Shown here piece by piece: positions 1-12,729 of a stretch of DNA of 64,000 nt (positions are counted from its first letter, which is position 1; each line of letters opens with the position of its first letter). The notes beneath the pieces were generated by a model. That model made no database searches. It was not told the DNA's origin and was given only the letters and a program-made list of their open reading frames with translations. The DNA comes from Paramecium sonneborni (lineage: Eukaryota; Ciliophora; Oligohymenophorea; Peniculida; Parameciidae), in contig CAJJDN010000048.1 of the NCBI GenBank assembly GCA_905182985.1, forward strand, positions 62,001-126,000, in the 5' to 3' direction. A program made the translations under genes and the position numbers.

Positions 1-3000
1 CCAGTTTAAACACGTCCACTTCCAGTATTAGTTGGTGAAAGTGGTGAATTATAGATACTACTAGTATAATTGGGACTAGATATAGAAATAGGAACAATTA
101 CCTTCTGGATGAATTAAGAATGGGACTAGAAGATCTTTGACCTGATGTAGCTCTTTCACTACTTCTATAACTGGGGCTTGGTGAATTAGTATGACTAGTA
201 TAATGTGGTGAGCCTGGACTATGACTACCACTAACATTAGGTTATTTTCCAGGTTGAGGTTATTATCCAGATATAGATTCAACAGGACTAAGTTAATATG
301 TATCATATGGTATAAGAGGTGTGTTAGTATAGTAAGGGGAACGATGACTATATTAATCAGGTGTGTGTATATTCATAGGAGTTGCAAAAACACCAGGAGA
401 TTATTTAGGTGGGTATGGAGTGTATGGTGAATCCATGTAAAGTAGACCAGGTCCTGGAGTATTTGGATATATTGGAGTATGTTCATTTTAAGTATTTGGA
501 GATGGTTCAACTAAATATTCACCTCCTTAAGTAAATTTATCAGCATGGCTTGATTTCAATTTAAATTCCTTAACATTCTTAGCATTTACCATTAATTCAA
601 AACTACCTGTTCCATGTGGACACAATTATCCAAATATAATGTTTTCACTTAATCCTCTCATATGATCTACTTCTGAAAATACTGCTGCATCATATAATAT
701 TTCAACTGTTTCTTCAAATGAACTTTTACGTAAAACACTTACTTCAGGTATTCTATTTATACCATTTCTATTTACTGCTGTTAATCTACCTCTATGAGTC
801 ATCCAATCATATAATAAATATAAGTGTCTGTAATTAATATAGATACCATAATGATTGAATATCTTTCTAGTTTCACCTACTAATGCAGCTCTTGCAGCTT
901 CTATTCCTAAAACTTATGATATTTCATAAACATCATCTGTTGTAGTTCTTCTTTAATCTACATGTTCTAATCTTAGAATCTCTTTAAGATTAGTTCCTTC
1001 TGTTTCTAAATATTTCTCTACTATTTTCCACTTACCTTTCCCTTCAATATTTGCTTATTTTAAAAATCCACCTGTCTTATTATTAATATAAAATTATTTC
1101 TCTATTTAAGAATGTAGAATCCTTGTAATCTTACTTATACCTCCCAATGAATGTCCTCTTATTGTTTCTTCTAATCTCTTTAATATAGTATATGGAGTAT
1201 CTACATAAGTCTTAGTTTTTGCTTCCTCATCGAATTCAATTTCATCATCAAAATTACCCTTTCCTCTTTCAGGTTTAAATTTCTTTTAATCATTGTAATC
1301 ATGATAATATTTAATTTAAATGTATTTATGATTCATTGAATCAGGATCTACTATTGTATTTTAAGATGAGATGCCAAACTTCTTTTCTGTTTCATCCAAA
1401 ATCTTAGGAATACTATCTCGAATTTTATCCCAAGTTTCTAAATTTGATAAAATCTTTTAATGATCCATATGTAAAAATAGTATCCATTTATATTTGGCTT
1501 CATCTGTATCGAAAATACCATCTGTAAAATTATCTTCTTAATCTTCAGTAATATGTAATGGATTATTTGGATCACTCTAATAATAGATCTCACTCTTTAT
1601 TATATATTATCCAAATGTTTATCCTAGAATTCTTCCTTACATTTAAACAAGCATACTCTAAGTAAAATCATCCTATTTATGAGGATGAGCTAATTGTTCA
1701 GTTTTTAAATAACTTTTCTTATCCTTATCATCTTTCAACTCTAATTCAGCATACTCTAAAGGAGGATCAAAATAAATAGTCAAACTTGGAGTCTTAGTCT
1801 TTTTACTTGCATCTAATAATTCTTATAATCTAGGAACACCCAAAGTCACATTTTTATCTCCTGTAACTCCAGATTTATGGAAAGTATTTAAAGTCATTTA
1901 AGTTGTAGGTTCTCCTAAAGATTATGCAGCTATAGCGCCAACTGCTTCTCCTGGATGTGCCATACTCTTTTTAAGCTTGTATATAATCTCAGATATTAAT
2001 TCTTAAAATGCTTCTGGTGTCAATCTGTGTCTACAACATAAATCTTTACTTGCTAATGATACTTTCAAATGTGTTCTAAATAAATTTATACAATCTCTTC
2101 TTTCATCTAAATCATAACTCAACAATTTATCAACTTTTTAAATTAATTCATCAACCTCTTTAGTTACTGTAATTGGATTCAATCTACATTTCTCTCTATC
2201 ACTAATTTTTTTATTAATCTTAATTGTTGAAATAATTCTCTCAATATTTACAACTAAATAATAGTGAGTAAATATCTCTTCTTTTGGTGCAGAGTCTATT
2301 AAAAATAATCTACGTAATTCATCTCTAATCTTCTTTATTTCATCAAACTCTCCTTTTAACAAAGCTTAACCATCATAATCAGTTTCTATATCATCTATTA
2401 CATCTTCTGTAAATATATTTTAATATCTCATTCTAATCTCACTACCAAACCATTATTCTTAAATTAATTAATATTTTTCTGCCAATTATTAATTACTTAA
2501 ATTAACACATTTAATTTCCTAATGTTCAATAAATTCTGCAGCCATTTTATCTTCTCCATAATGAAATTGATAAACAGCACCAACTGAATCTCTACAAGAT
2601 GAATCATATCTAACAAAAACATCTTCTACAGCTTTAATCAATTTCCTTTGAATATATCCTGTTCTACTTGTTTTCACAGCAGTATCAATAAGACCATCTC
2701 TACCACCCATAGTATGGAAAAAGAATTCTGTTGGTTTAAGTCCTTTGAAAAAGTTACTTGCTACAAATCCTCTAGCTTCAGGTCCATAATCAAATTTAGA
2801 AAAATGAGGTAATGTTCTATAAGCAAATCCAAATTAAATTCTTTTAGATTCTAAATTCTGTTATCCGACTAATGATGTAATTTATGCAAGATTGGATGCT
2901 TCTCCTTTACTTTTTGCCCAAATCATCTTATACATACAATTACGTATTTAATCAATAGTTTCAGTAACTTTAGAATTGATATCATCTCTAACCTTATTCA

Positions 3001-5202
3001 ATTTCATATTAAATGAATATTCAAATGAATCCATAATTCTTTTTCCTTTTTAATGATATCTGTTATCTTAAATCTTTTTGGCATCCAAAAATATTTAGAG
3101 TAATTTAATATATTCTTCATCTTATTCTCTACTTCTTTTTTCAGTTTCAGCAACTAAATTAATATGAGGAGCAATATCTTAACATCCAACAGTAAATGAA
3201 TGCATAATTAACCAATTATTAACAATTCTTTAACATGAGGTCATAAATTCTAAAGTTTTTTCTGCTCCTAAATCAAGCCAACAAAGATGCACAACAGAAC
3301 CTGCTCCTTATCCAACTAGTTCTTTATTGAAAATTCCACTAACTAGATTTCCTCTCTAAATACATAAACTTTTATCATCAGCATTCCAATTTGGTTTTTT
3401 AAGATCATCTTCTCTAATTCCTCTTTCAGTATTAATAGATTAAGGAATAATCATCGACATAATCTATTTTCCAGACCATAATTCTTAAGGTTTTAGAATA
3501 GCAGGCATAGGTAATTCTCCAGTGAATTATTCATTCCACATCATTAAATGCATAACTTAATCTCTAGTTAAAAAAGTATCTCTTTGAGTAAATAAACAAC
3601 AACCAAGTAATGAATCTTGCACAATACCCATAACTGGTTGATTACTTTTTGGAGTAACAATTTATCTAGGAACATGTGCCAAATATTTTAATTCTGCAAT
3701 AGTTTCATAAGATTAAGGAACATGCATATTCATTTCATCTCCATCAAAATCTGCATTGTATGGTGTACACACAGATAAATTCAATCTAAATGTTGAATAT
3801 GGTAAAATTCTAACTCTATGTCCCATCATACTCATTCTATGCAATGTTGGTTATCTATTAAATAATACAAAATCTCCATCTTATAAACATCTTTCTACTA
3901 TAACTCCTTAATTTATTTTTTATCTAATCTATTCTTCAGTATCTGTAAAATCAAAATACAAAGCTTAAAACTTCCTTTATTTACTTCTAGGATCAGTAAT
4001 TGGTACTATAACATATTTAATTTTATTAGTCTTTGCCAATTATATAACTCTCTCTAAATTATATTCTGTAACTTCTTCTGGAATTGTCAATTAATCTGCC
4101 ACTATTTATGGTACTCCTAATTCATCCATACCCAAATTTGCATCTGGAGATATAACTGAACGAGCACAGAAATCAACTCTCTTTCCCATTAAATTTTATC
4201 TAAATCTTCCTTCTTTACCCTTTAATCTAGCTCTAATACTCTTCAATGGTTATGTTGATTTCATCTTTATCTTTCCTGCCTTCTCTGAATCTATAATCTT
4301 TGCAACTTCTCTCATCAATTCTGGAGCTAATCTTACTCTCTCTGCATCACTACTACAATTTGCTATCTCAATATTCTTCTACAATATTGATTTATATATT
4401 TATGTGTATTAATCCTATGCTATTCTAGCTGGATTCATCTCTATTGCTGGTCTTACTTAAGGAGGCATCACTAATAAATATTTTATAATCAAATCTTATG
4501 GTCTAGATTCTTTTGTAAATCCTAATATAATTGCATCCTCATTCCTTATCTTTTTAAATATATCTAAACATCTCTCTGCTGTCAACTCTTTTGCTGCCTC
4601 CTTCGTAGAGTATTAGATTTTTATCTATCCATTTAGAGCTTAAATTCTAGTGGGAATTTAAGCTTAACAGCAATCTTCATTTCCTTAATTCTCTTCTAAT
4701 TTGAGCTTTGCTTCACATTTATCTATTCTACCCAATAATTTCACTATCTCATTCAATCTTTTACGATTCAATTTATGTTCCTTTGCTCTTTAAAATTATT
4801 ACTATATTATTAACAATACATAAGTACATTTGCATCCTCTGTTTGTGGTTATCTCAATTTACCACAATTATGACATATACACTTCAATACCTTCTTTACT
4901 ATCTACAAAAATCCCACATGATAAACTGGCTTATTCAGTTCAATTCTTCCAAAATGTCCTTGGCAATACTTTGTCTCTCCACATGTTTTACACTTCTAAG
5001 CATTTGTATTCACACCCATTCGAAGATCATTTAACCCATTTTATTTTGGTGTCCCATCTAATTCATTTGTTTGAATCTCTTTTATTTCTATTTCTCCTGT
5101 CCATTCCTTTATAAGCTCATGACTCATTAACCCAAATTCCACTCGCCTTACCTTTGCAATCGGGGCAGTGGAGTAAGTAAAATCAGCGCCTGATTGTCTC
5201 AT
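1..5202 (-). CDS. RPB1: RNA polymerase II largest subunit (RPB1), C-terminal tail cut by window edge
   Basis: This is the catalytic clamp and active-site subunit of nuclear RNA polymerase II. The start codon is at 5202, and the protein opens [20 protein letters not shown], the usual RPB1 beginning. The metal-binding loop [10 protein letters not shown] lies at 3728-3757. The bridge-helix and trigger-loop region ([18 protein letters not shown], then [12 protein letters not shown]) lies near 1870-1960, followed by [20 protein letters not shown] 26-nt intron at 4802-4827 and another at 76-101 restore the frame. About 1,716 residues are visible. From about 540 down to 1 the tail is rich in SP and TP pairs but shows no YSPTSPS heptads. 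No stop codon is reached. The P-rich tail and the RPB1 motifs separate it from the Pol I and Pol III subunits. Confidence 0.96.
4802..4827 (-). other. 26-nt spliceosomal intron in RPB1
   Basis: On the minus strand this segment starts GTACTTATG and ends AATATAG. Removing it joins ...TEDAN to QQFQRAKEHK in frame. It is typical of the roughly 20-30 nt introns throughout the window and supports the assignment to Paramecium rather than Tetrahymena, whose introns are longer. Confidence 0.85.
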
Positions 5203-5671
5203 AATTAATTTAATTAATTAATTGGGATTTATACTTATATTTCACTTCATTAATTCAAATTAAACCATCCAAAAATTATTAATTAAACTTACCTTTCTTT
5301 TCATTTTTCATTCACTTCATTTTTTCACAAAAAATTTCTTTATCAATAATTTTTAATACTTCATGCTATCATTTCTTTTTATATCTAATATTTATTCCCT
5401 TTTACCATCTCATTCTTCCCCTATTATAAATTTATTATACTATCTTTTACATTCTTAAATTGCTTATTTTAATTATTTAAACTCTACCATCTTTATTTCT
5501 TAATCTTCTTCATATTTATTTTTCAATAATCAATCATTACTTTTTTATAACTTAATACATAGTTAATTTTATACAATTCATTAATCATTATCAATTTTTG
5601 CTATATTCTTTTTATTGGTTGGAAATAATAAAAAAAAAACTTATTTTACCTATTAATTATATAAAACTATT
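5203..5671. other. Intergenic, divergent side of RPB1
   Basis: This very AT-rich stretch of about 470 bp lies between the RPB1 start (minus) and a possible plus-strand gene. It should hold the RPB1 promoter. I see no recognisable motif and no convincing reading frame. Confidence 0.5.
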
Positions 5672-6127
5672 ATGGGGTGCACAAGTTAAAAAGGTTTCCT
5701 CAAAAAGAGGGATTTCGATGAGTCTGCTTAAAAATTAGATTATAAAGATCAACCGTTCCAAGGAATGATAGCCTTTAAATGTTTAAAGTAAAAACACATG
5801 GTTCATAATCTGGGATAATTATAAAGTATCAAACAATTATAATTGTTCAAGAAACCTGTTCTCCAAATCATCCATGTAATCAAGAAGAAGCAATAGAGTA
5901 GATTTGAAAAATAAATTCAACTGATTATTATTATTCATATTCACTTTATTTCTATATTTAACTCTCTCATGTTGTTCGTGTTTTATATCCTATACCTTCT
6001 ATCTTATACCCTTAAATCATTTTTAGATTACTTCTACAGATAATAATTTTGTTCTTATAGTAAAAAAAGATTTATCATTAAAAAAGATTTTTTATAAGAG
6101 ACTTTATTATCTAATATAATTAAGTGA
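5672..6127 (+). CDS. Possible small lipid-anchored protein (MGC start), unknown
   Basis: A single reading frame of 151 codons runs from ATG at 5672 to TGA at 6125-6127. It begins MGCTSQKGFLKKRDF. A glycine at position 2 followed by cysteine is compatible with myristoylation and palmitoylation, but that is inference. The first 80 residues look coding. The second half is hydrophobic (residues about 90-120) and AT-rich, so the true 3' end may be reached through an unseen intron. I do not recognise a family. Confidence 0.38.
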
Positions 6128-6311
6128 ATTTTTCTAATTTACATCGGTACATAGAAATTGAATAAAATAAAGCTTAAATCATATAAAAGATAAGGTAAGT
6201 GATCTCAAAAATAAGACATAGTAAAATTCATAATAAATTGAAGAATGTTAACTTTAACTTTAGAGCGAAAATAAATAAATGATAATATTATGATATAAAT
6301 ATAATTAAATT

Positions 6312-7615
6312 ATGAAAACAACTAAAAAGCTAAAGTTGAAATCCTCAAGATTCTTTGAAAAGGAAATGAGCTCCAAAGCATAGGAATTGATTGAAGATAT
6401 AAAATTAAAAGATAGGAGTCACTTAAGATTAAGAGAATGGTACAAAAGAAACCATTATGAAAAGAGTCTTAAAGAATTGAGAAAATAATATGAAAAGTAA
6501 TGAAAATTTAATTTAGATATTTTACAATAGCTAAAGTGGATGGTCGCACATTTACAGCAGAGCAATTTGTGAATTAATTCGAGATTCCAGACATTCCTTG
6601 TATAATAACAAATACAACAGATGATTGGAATGTAGAAAAATATTGGACTTTTGAGAAATTGTATTAATAATATAAAGAGACATAATTTAAAATTGGAGAA
6701 GATGATAAAGGCAAAAAATTAAGATTGCCATTCAAATACTTTCTTGAATATTTAGTATATAATAAGGATGATTCTCCTCTTTATTTATTTGAAAGGTAAA
6801 AATGAATTAATAATTTTGAATAGTTCTGTAGAAGATATGAAAGATGGAGGGGCGGATATGATTGGAAGATACAAATCGCATAAATATTTTTAAGAAGACT
6901 TCTTTGCTTTGGTGGGAGAGAAGCATCGTCCTCCATATAGATGGTTTTTAGTTGGGTAATGTACAATTCAAATAATAATAGACCAAAACGATCTGGCACA
7001 ACTGTCCATATAGATCCTTTAATGACAAGTGCATGGAATACATCTCTCTAAGGACATAAACTATGGGTTTTATTTCCTCCTGATATACCAAAATGTGTAG
7101 TTAAAGCTAAGGGACTAGCAGCCAAAAAAGAGATTGATCCTGAAGTATTGGACGAATCCATTGATTACTTTTTCTATGCACTTCCAAAATTAATTTAAAA
7201 AGAAGGGGCTGATAATTTAAAGATTGTAATGTGTGTATAAGGTCCTGGAGATACTATTTTTGTACCTGGAGGTTGGTGGCATGCCGTTTTAAATTTAGAT
7301 AACTCAGTTGCTCTTACCCAAAATTTCATGTCAATCAACAACTTTGATAAAATTTGGAGGTGATTGTTAATCAATACTTTAAGATCTGTCAGAAAGGAAA
7401 GGCCAAAGTTTAGTCAACGACTATTGGAGGCATTTAAAGAGAAAAGGTCCGATCTGTATGAAAGAGCACTTAAATTAGATGCTATTGACAAGAACGAATT
7501 TAGAATACTAAAAGATACCAAGCCATTGAGTTCCGATAATTCATCTGGTAGTTCATCATCTAGTAGTTCTAGTAGCTCGTCTAGTAGTTCCAGTTCCGAT
7601 GATGATGATGATTGA
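6312..7615 (+). CDS. JMJD6: JMJD6-type JmjC-domain Fe(II)/2-oxoglutarate oxygenase
   Basis: The protein has 401 residues after removal of four introns (6497-6516, 6796-6823, 6956-6981 and 7360-7383). The family comprises nuclear dioxygenases reported to hydroxylate lysine in splicing factors. The match runs the whole length: TAEQFVNQF near the start, [11 protein letters not shown], the iron-binding HxD in [13 protein letters not shown], and the second histidine in [17 protein letters not shown]. After the JmjC fold come [12 protein letters not shown] and a run of serines followed by aspartates. Animal JMJD6 carries the same kind of polyserine tail. The in-frame TGA at 7361 lies inside the fourth intron, so it is not a stop. 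The basic N-terminal segment may be nuclear targeting. Confidence 0.92.
7360..7383 (+). other. 24-nt intron with GTG start and AAG end in JMJD6 gene
   Basis: The segment begins GTGATTG and ends CTTTAAG, and it carries a TGA in the reading frame. Splicing it joins DKIWR to [10 protein letters not shown], which aligns with the corresponding stretch of animal JMJD6. The boundaries depart slightly from the usual GTA...TAG. Confidence 0.75.
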
Positions 7616-7710
7616 TTAAATTTATATTAATAATAATAATAGGTATTTTTCTTCATATTTATTTTAGTTTCATTTATGAATAATTTTACTTAATTTCATT
7701 TTTATTTTAT

Positions 7711-9248
7711 TCATTCATTCTATGGAATTGGGTATTTAAGGTCGTATTTAAATTAAATCTTCAAACCACCAAATGCTTTTCTCAATTCTTCAAATCCTTC
7801 TACCCACTGTTTTAATTGACTACTCCAAAACTCTTAAATTTTTTTTTTGTTTTCAAAACTCTTTTATTATTATTTTGATAATCTATCTTCCAAAAGATTG
7901 AATAAGACTACCAAAGGACTGTCATAAATGAATTATTAAAGACTCTTTAATTCTGATTCTAATTACCTAATTTTAATAGCTTCATTTCCCTATTGATCAA
8001 CTAAATCTATAATATAAATAAATACATTTCTAATTCTTTAGTGTCTCAATTAATTTAACTAATTAATTATTTTCATTCTACAACATTACAATTTGATCAT
8101 TTTTTAATTGTATATCCTTAAGAAATCTTTCATCTTGATTTTAATAAATACTTCTGGCAAGATTTATCTTTTAATCTTATTATTTTAGTAATAATAATTA
8201 ATTATTCAATTATTAAACCTAGGTTTTTAATTTTTCAATTGTCTACATACTTTCCCCTATTTTATTTTAAAACTCTTAATCTTTTTCCTTTAATTTTTAT
8301 TTAGCCTATTAAAGTTCAGTATTTAGATCAGCTATAGATTATTCAGACTGAGCCAATTAATTTTAGAGTGACAAAATTTTTTCATTTTAAATACTTATCT
8401 AATGAATTTATCCTTTAACCTGATTTTTGTATTCTTCAATCTATTTTGTCATCTTTGTAAGTTCGGGCTTATAATCTTTATTCATAACAAAATTTTATAG
8501 GTTTTAGTTTTTTTGTTCTATCAACTCATTAATTATTTCAGTATTCTATTACATTTACAATTCATGTTTTCTCATTAAATCTTAGATCTAGTTTTCTCTA
8601 TTCTGAATTTCAATCTTATTTTAAGCCTACTTTTGATTAAGTTCATTAGATATTTTCCTTATGGTTTCTTCTTGTTATTTCATAGCTTTGGTTTGTGCTT
8701 CTAAATTTTATCTCTACTCTCTTTATAAAAATTAATTAATCTCTTCTTTATACATAGTGGCAGTCTCTAAAGAGATATTGTAAGATATTTACATTATAAT
8801 TACTCCATTGTTAATCTAAGTGCAAACACTTCAGAGTTTAATTGATCATTTCTTTAAGTTGTCTGGTCTAAAACATCATGTAAACCGATAAGCTCATTCT
8901 ATAATTTTTGCTTCTCTTTCATAGATTATACTAACTTTAGTTCTCTATCATCAACTAATTCCTTCAATTTTATTGCTAAATATTTTAAAAATCATAAATA
9001 CCTTCTGTTTATAACTATTAGTTTTACTTATGTTTTAAATCAAGCAATTCATTCTATTTATTTAACTAGGTGGCCAATTCCTTGTTTTAGTCATTCAAAT
9101 GCTTAATCTCCTCCTATAATCATAATGAGATTAATTAAATTACATTAGCCATTGATATTTTAGACTTGCTATCATTAAGCTAGACAGCGTTAGAATCGAA
9201 TATAAACTCTGTTTCATCATCTGAACCATTTTAAACTATATTTTACAT
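7711..9248 (-). CDS. Coiled-coil protein, unknown
   Basis: Four introns (one at 9114-9143) leave 479 codons with an exact frame, giving 478 residues. The N-terminus MQNIVQNGSDDETEFIF is acidic. Almost all the rest is Q/K/E/L-rich heptad-like sequence (for example EEIKHLNDQNKELATQLN), which predicts long coiled coils. The C-terminal 60 residues (FWSSQLKQWVEGFEELRKAF) look more globular. No catalytic motif is visible. Such proteins are common in ciliate basal bodies and cortex, but nothing here proves that. The start codon lies only 23 bp from that of the divergent pseudokinase gene at 9272. Confidence 0.8.
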
Positions 9249-9271
9249 TAATAGTTGTAATAATTTAAATA

Positions 9272-9892
9272 ATGGAATAGATAAAAAACATGAAGGTATT
9301 AGAATAATTGGGAAATAATTGTTATAGAATTTTAATCTAAAATTAATAAGCTTAATTAGATGTTATCTCAAAAAGGATGGTTCTGGCTAATAAATCCTAT
9401 TTACAATTAAGAAAATGGATAGAAATTCAATATCATATAAACCATCCTAATGTTTAAAAGTTATTCTTCTATTGTCATGATTAAGATAATGTTTATGTTG
9501 TTAGAGAATATATGTCTAAAGGTTCCTTGATAAATTGGATTAAGTATGGAGATTTTGATGAAGAACTTTTGAACTCAATAGCGAACTAATTATTTAGTGT
9601 GTAATAATATTTAAATGAGAATCAATTATATTTAGATTTACAAATTAATAATATCTTCTTTGATGAAAACAATAAAATAAAAATATCAAATTTAGAAGAG
9701 ATAGAACACAAAAGTAAGAAAATAAACTAGAGTCAGCAAATTGGTTTAATTTTATATGAATGCATCTTCAAAAGGAAATGCAGATTTGATTATGTGATGC
9801 AAAATGACTAAGTTGTTAGATAACCTAGAGTACTGATTACACAAGAAATAAAAGAAAGCGTTCTTAAATTGTTATAGGAATATATGAAATGA
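9272..9892 (+). CDS. Small protein pseudokinase
   Basis: An intron-free frame of 206 residues. It follows a protein kinase fold: the N-lobe includes LGNNCYRILIQ, the hinge is VYVVREYMSKGSLINW, and the catalytic-loop equivalent is YLDLQINNIFF. The HRD histidine and arginine, the catalytic-loop lysine and the whole DFG are missing (NKIKISNLEEIE stands where DFG should be), and no APE motif is seen. The C-lobe is short. I therefore call it a pseudokinase, possibly a scaffold. It diverges from the coiled-coil gene across 23 bp. Confidence 0.75.
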
Positions 9893-10016
9893 ATTAATAA
9901 AAGTTTTACTGCAAAAATTATTAAATTATTGATAAATCTTTTTTTGGTTTGATAAATGGCTCCCATAATAATTTATACAATAATAAAATTATATGTAATA
10001 AATTGATACACAGTTA

Positions 10017-11495
10017 ATGGACGATTTTCATTTGAACTTCATGAACTTTTATTCTAAAGTCAAAGGTGTCATGAATGTTAGATTTAGTTATATGAGAGAA
10101 AAGTTCAATCTAAAAATTGAAGAATTTCCTGATGATTAAGAAGTTTTCAGCATCTAACAGACCAATAAACTTAATCTCCAAACTTAACCAAATAAACCAA
10201 AAAAAAATTGGACTGATGATGATAAAAAGGTTCTGATATGGTTAGTTGGGAAATGGGTTACATATAATAAAAGAGATATCTAATCGATTGTATAAATTTA
10301 GTAGGCTATTTTAGAGTGATTCGGATTGGAGTGCCATTGCAAGTATGATGCCTCGTAGAGATGCATTCAAATGTAAGTAGAAATGGTTACAAATGCTCAA
10401 ACTACCTTTGTAATAGGCTCCTTGGACTCTTGCAGAAGATAATCTACTATAAAAGATAATATCGGAATTTTAAAGTTAAAACAAAGGTAATAAATGGAGT
10501 CAAATTGCAACAAGTCTCAATAAAGCAAATGATTAATAGGTACATAGAAATGGAAAATAATGTAGGGAAAGATGGAATAATCATCTTAATCCCAACATTA
10601 ATAGGTACAGTATTAAATTTATTTAGATAGAAATCCTTGGTAATTGAGTGAAGACTTAGATCTAATGTGTTAGGCTAAAGAATTAGGGAAAAAATGGGCT
10701 TTAATTTCGAAAAAACTCAAAATTACAAGAAGTGAAAATAATGTCAAAAATCGGTTTAATTGTCTCATTAGAAAAGAAAAAAATCATAAATCTGGGTAAA
10801 ATTTGTGAACTATTTGAAGGTAAAAAGATGAGGATGATAATTAATCTGAAGAATCATCGATTTCTAATTTACCATCTACTGAAGAATTGAATCATGAAGA
10901 GATTAAACTTATTAATGTGATCATTAAAAAAATTGAATGGCGTATACAATAAACTGAGAATCTAAGATAAAAGGGACAAAAAGAAGGAATTAAAGAAGAA
11001 CATAATGATGCAACAAAAAAAGTTAAAATAGAATCTCAAGGAGGATTCTACAAAGATTTTAAATAAAAGATTTCAAATTTCAAGAATATGGAGAGATTAT
11101 AATTATAAATAAAAGACTAAGAACTAAATGATGATGAAGCATCTACTCTTATGCCTTGTCTAATACATAAAGAAAGTAATCAAATTTATTTTGCCACTCC
11201 GGAATAACTTTATATATATTTGAATAAAAGTAGTGAAACTAATATGCTATAAGAAAGCTATTTGTCTAATCCAAATAGTTTAGGATCTTTTATGTATGAT
11301 CCTAAGTTTTTTCGATCTATTGTAATGTTTTAATCAAATGAATACCATTAAGGATAAAGTGGAATCTACAACCAACGTTCATTAGTCAATCAGAATCATA
11401 TAGGAAACTTTTAGAGTCTTAATAGCTATCCTTACTCTGTTGCGTTATCCCCTTATCCTTCACAAGTTAACCTCCCAAATTAATAATAGAAATGA
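10017..11495 (+). CDS. R1R2R3 Myb DNA-binding protein
   Basis: After three introns (25, 26 and 24 nt) the protein has 467 residues. Three Myb repeats occupy roughly residues 65-235. R1 starts NWTDDDKKVLIWLV. R2 starts APWTLAEDNLLQKI and ends CRERWNNHLNPNINR. R3 runs NPWQLSEDLDLM...VKNRFNCLIRKEK. R2 and R3 carry the usual spaced tryptophans; R1 is weaker. The family covers c-Myb and CDC5-like factors that bind DNA or act in splicing, and the three-repeat order favours a transcription factor. The C-terminus is N/Q/S-rich, with an acidic patch after the Myb domain. The stop is only 18 nt from the next start codon. Confidence 0.9.
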
Positions 11496-11513
11496 TAATA
11501 TAAAATATATAAA

Positions 11514-12729
11514 ATGCAGATTTCTTAAATTGAAAATTTCATTGATTAAAGAATTGCTAACGAAGTTGATTTACTAAAAAAAAGAAGGGATAGAATGAAC
11601 AAATAAGATCAAAAAGATTTCATAAATGAAGATGATGATGATGATTTTGATGGAAATATATAATATACTGATATTGAACACCTTAAAGATTTCAAATAGG
11701 TTAGAGTTGGCTTTGAAGGAAAATACTTATCAGAGTGGAGAGGGGCTCTATACTATTTTATTATTAAATACGAAAATTATCCTTGTAAACCTGTAAAGAT
11801 TGAATTTCCCAAAGAATTTAGACATTAATATATTATTTAAAATACTGGTGTCTATTGTCATCCAGATTGGAGCGATAAGTATTTTGATATATATTTTCAG
11901 ATATTGGAAGAAATCAACTACCTTAGAATACATTATTAATCGAGTTATTTAGACATTTCACGAAATTCCTACATATTCAGATTATCCGGCTGATTTGAGC
12001 ATTGTACAATTAAGTTTAAATAAGGAAGAATATTCAAAAGTTATTAAAGCTAACAAAGTACATGCTACAAATTACAACAATAAAATTAACGAGGAGAGAC
12101 AATATCATGAATAAAAAAGATAGAAAAAAGAAAAAGAAGAATAAGAAAAAAAAAAAAAATAGGAAGAACTATAAATCTAAAAGTTAAATTAACAAAAAGA
12201 GGATGAAGAAAGGAAAAAATAACTTCAAGATTAAGATAAATAGATACAAATGGAATAATAGAGGCTAGATTATGAATAGTAATAAATGTTGTCAAGATAA
12301 ACCTAATTCTATTAAAATTAAAATCCACAAAATCAATATTAATAAAATGATATTACTTACAATAATAAAAATATGAATTAATTTCCTCAAGGGATGAATC
12401 AATTAAATAATATGTAAATTTTATCACAGCCTTAGTAATTTTAGTAGTATCCTAATTAAAATATGAATTAAAATTATTAACCATAAAATTATGGTTAATT
12501 CTCAAACCCTGTTGCTTATCAGAATAATTAATAAATGTAATAAAATCAATAAAATCAATAAAATCAATAAAATCAAAATTTTTCACCATATACGATGAAT
12601 TAATCAATATAAAGTAATCCATAGAATAATTTTTATGGCTAACAGCCAATACATAATCAGGCCACCCATAATAATTAACCAGTAGGAAATCCTAAAATTA
12701 AGATTCTGAGCTAGCCAAAACCTTCATGA
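11514..12729 (+). CDS. UBC (E2)-like protein without the catalytic cysteine segment, Q/N-rich tail
   Basis: The protein has 397 residues with one 22-nt intron (11879-11900). After an acidic N-terminus (INEDDDDDFDGN) comes a region resembling the E2 ubiquitin-conjugating fold: VGFEGKYLSEWRGALYYF, then NYPCKPVKIEFPKEF, then GVYCHPDWSDKYWKKSTTL and a helix TLEYIINRVIQTFHEIP. In active E2s the HPN motif is followed by GxICLDIL with the catalytic cysteine. That segment is absent here, so it would be an inactive variant if the assignment holds. Residues about 190-390 are K/E/Q-rich and then almost pure Q and N, prion-like, with a QNQ repeat at 12541-12575. The E2 assignment is by pattern only. Confidence 0.6.

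Noticed and set aside
4708..5114. Plus-strand hydrophobic ORFs of about 100 residues
   Set aside because: They are antisense shadows of RPB1, whose frame is fixed by conserved motifs.
7361..7363. In-frame TGA as the stop of the JMJD6 gene
   Set aside because: Splicing a 24-nt intron restores a family-conserved segment and the polyserine tail.
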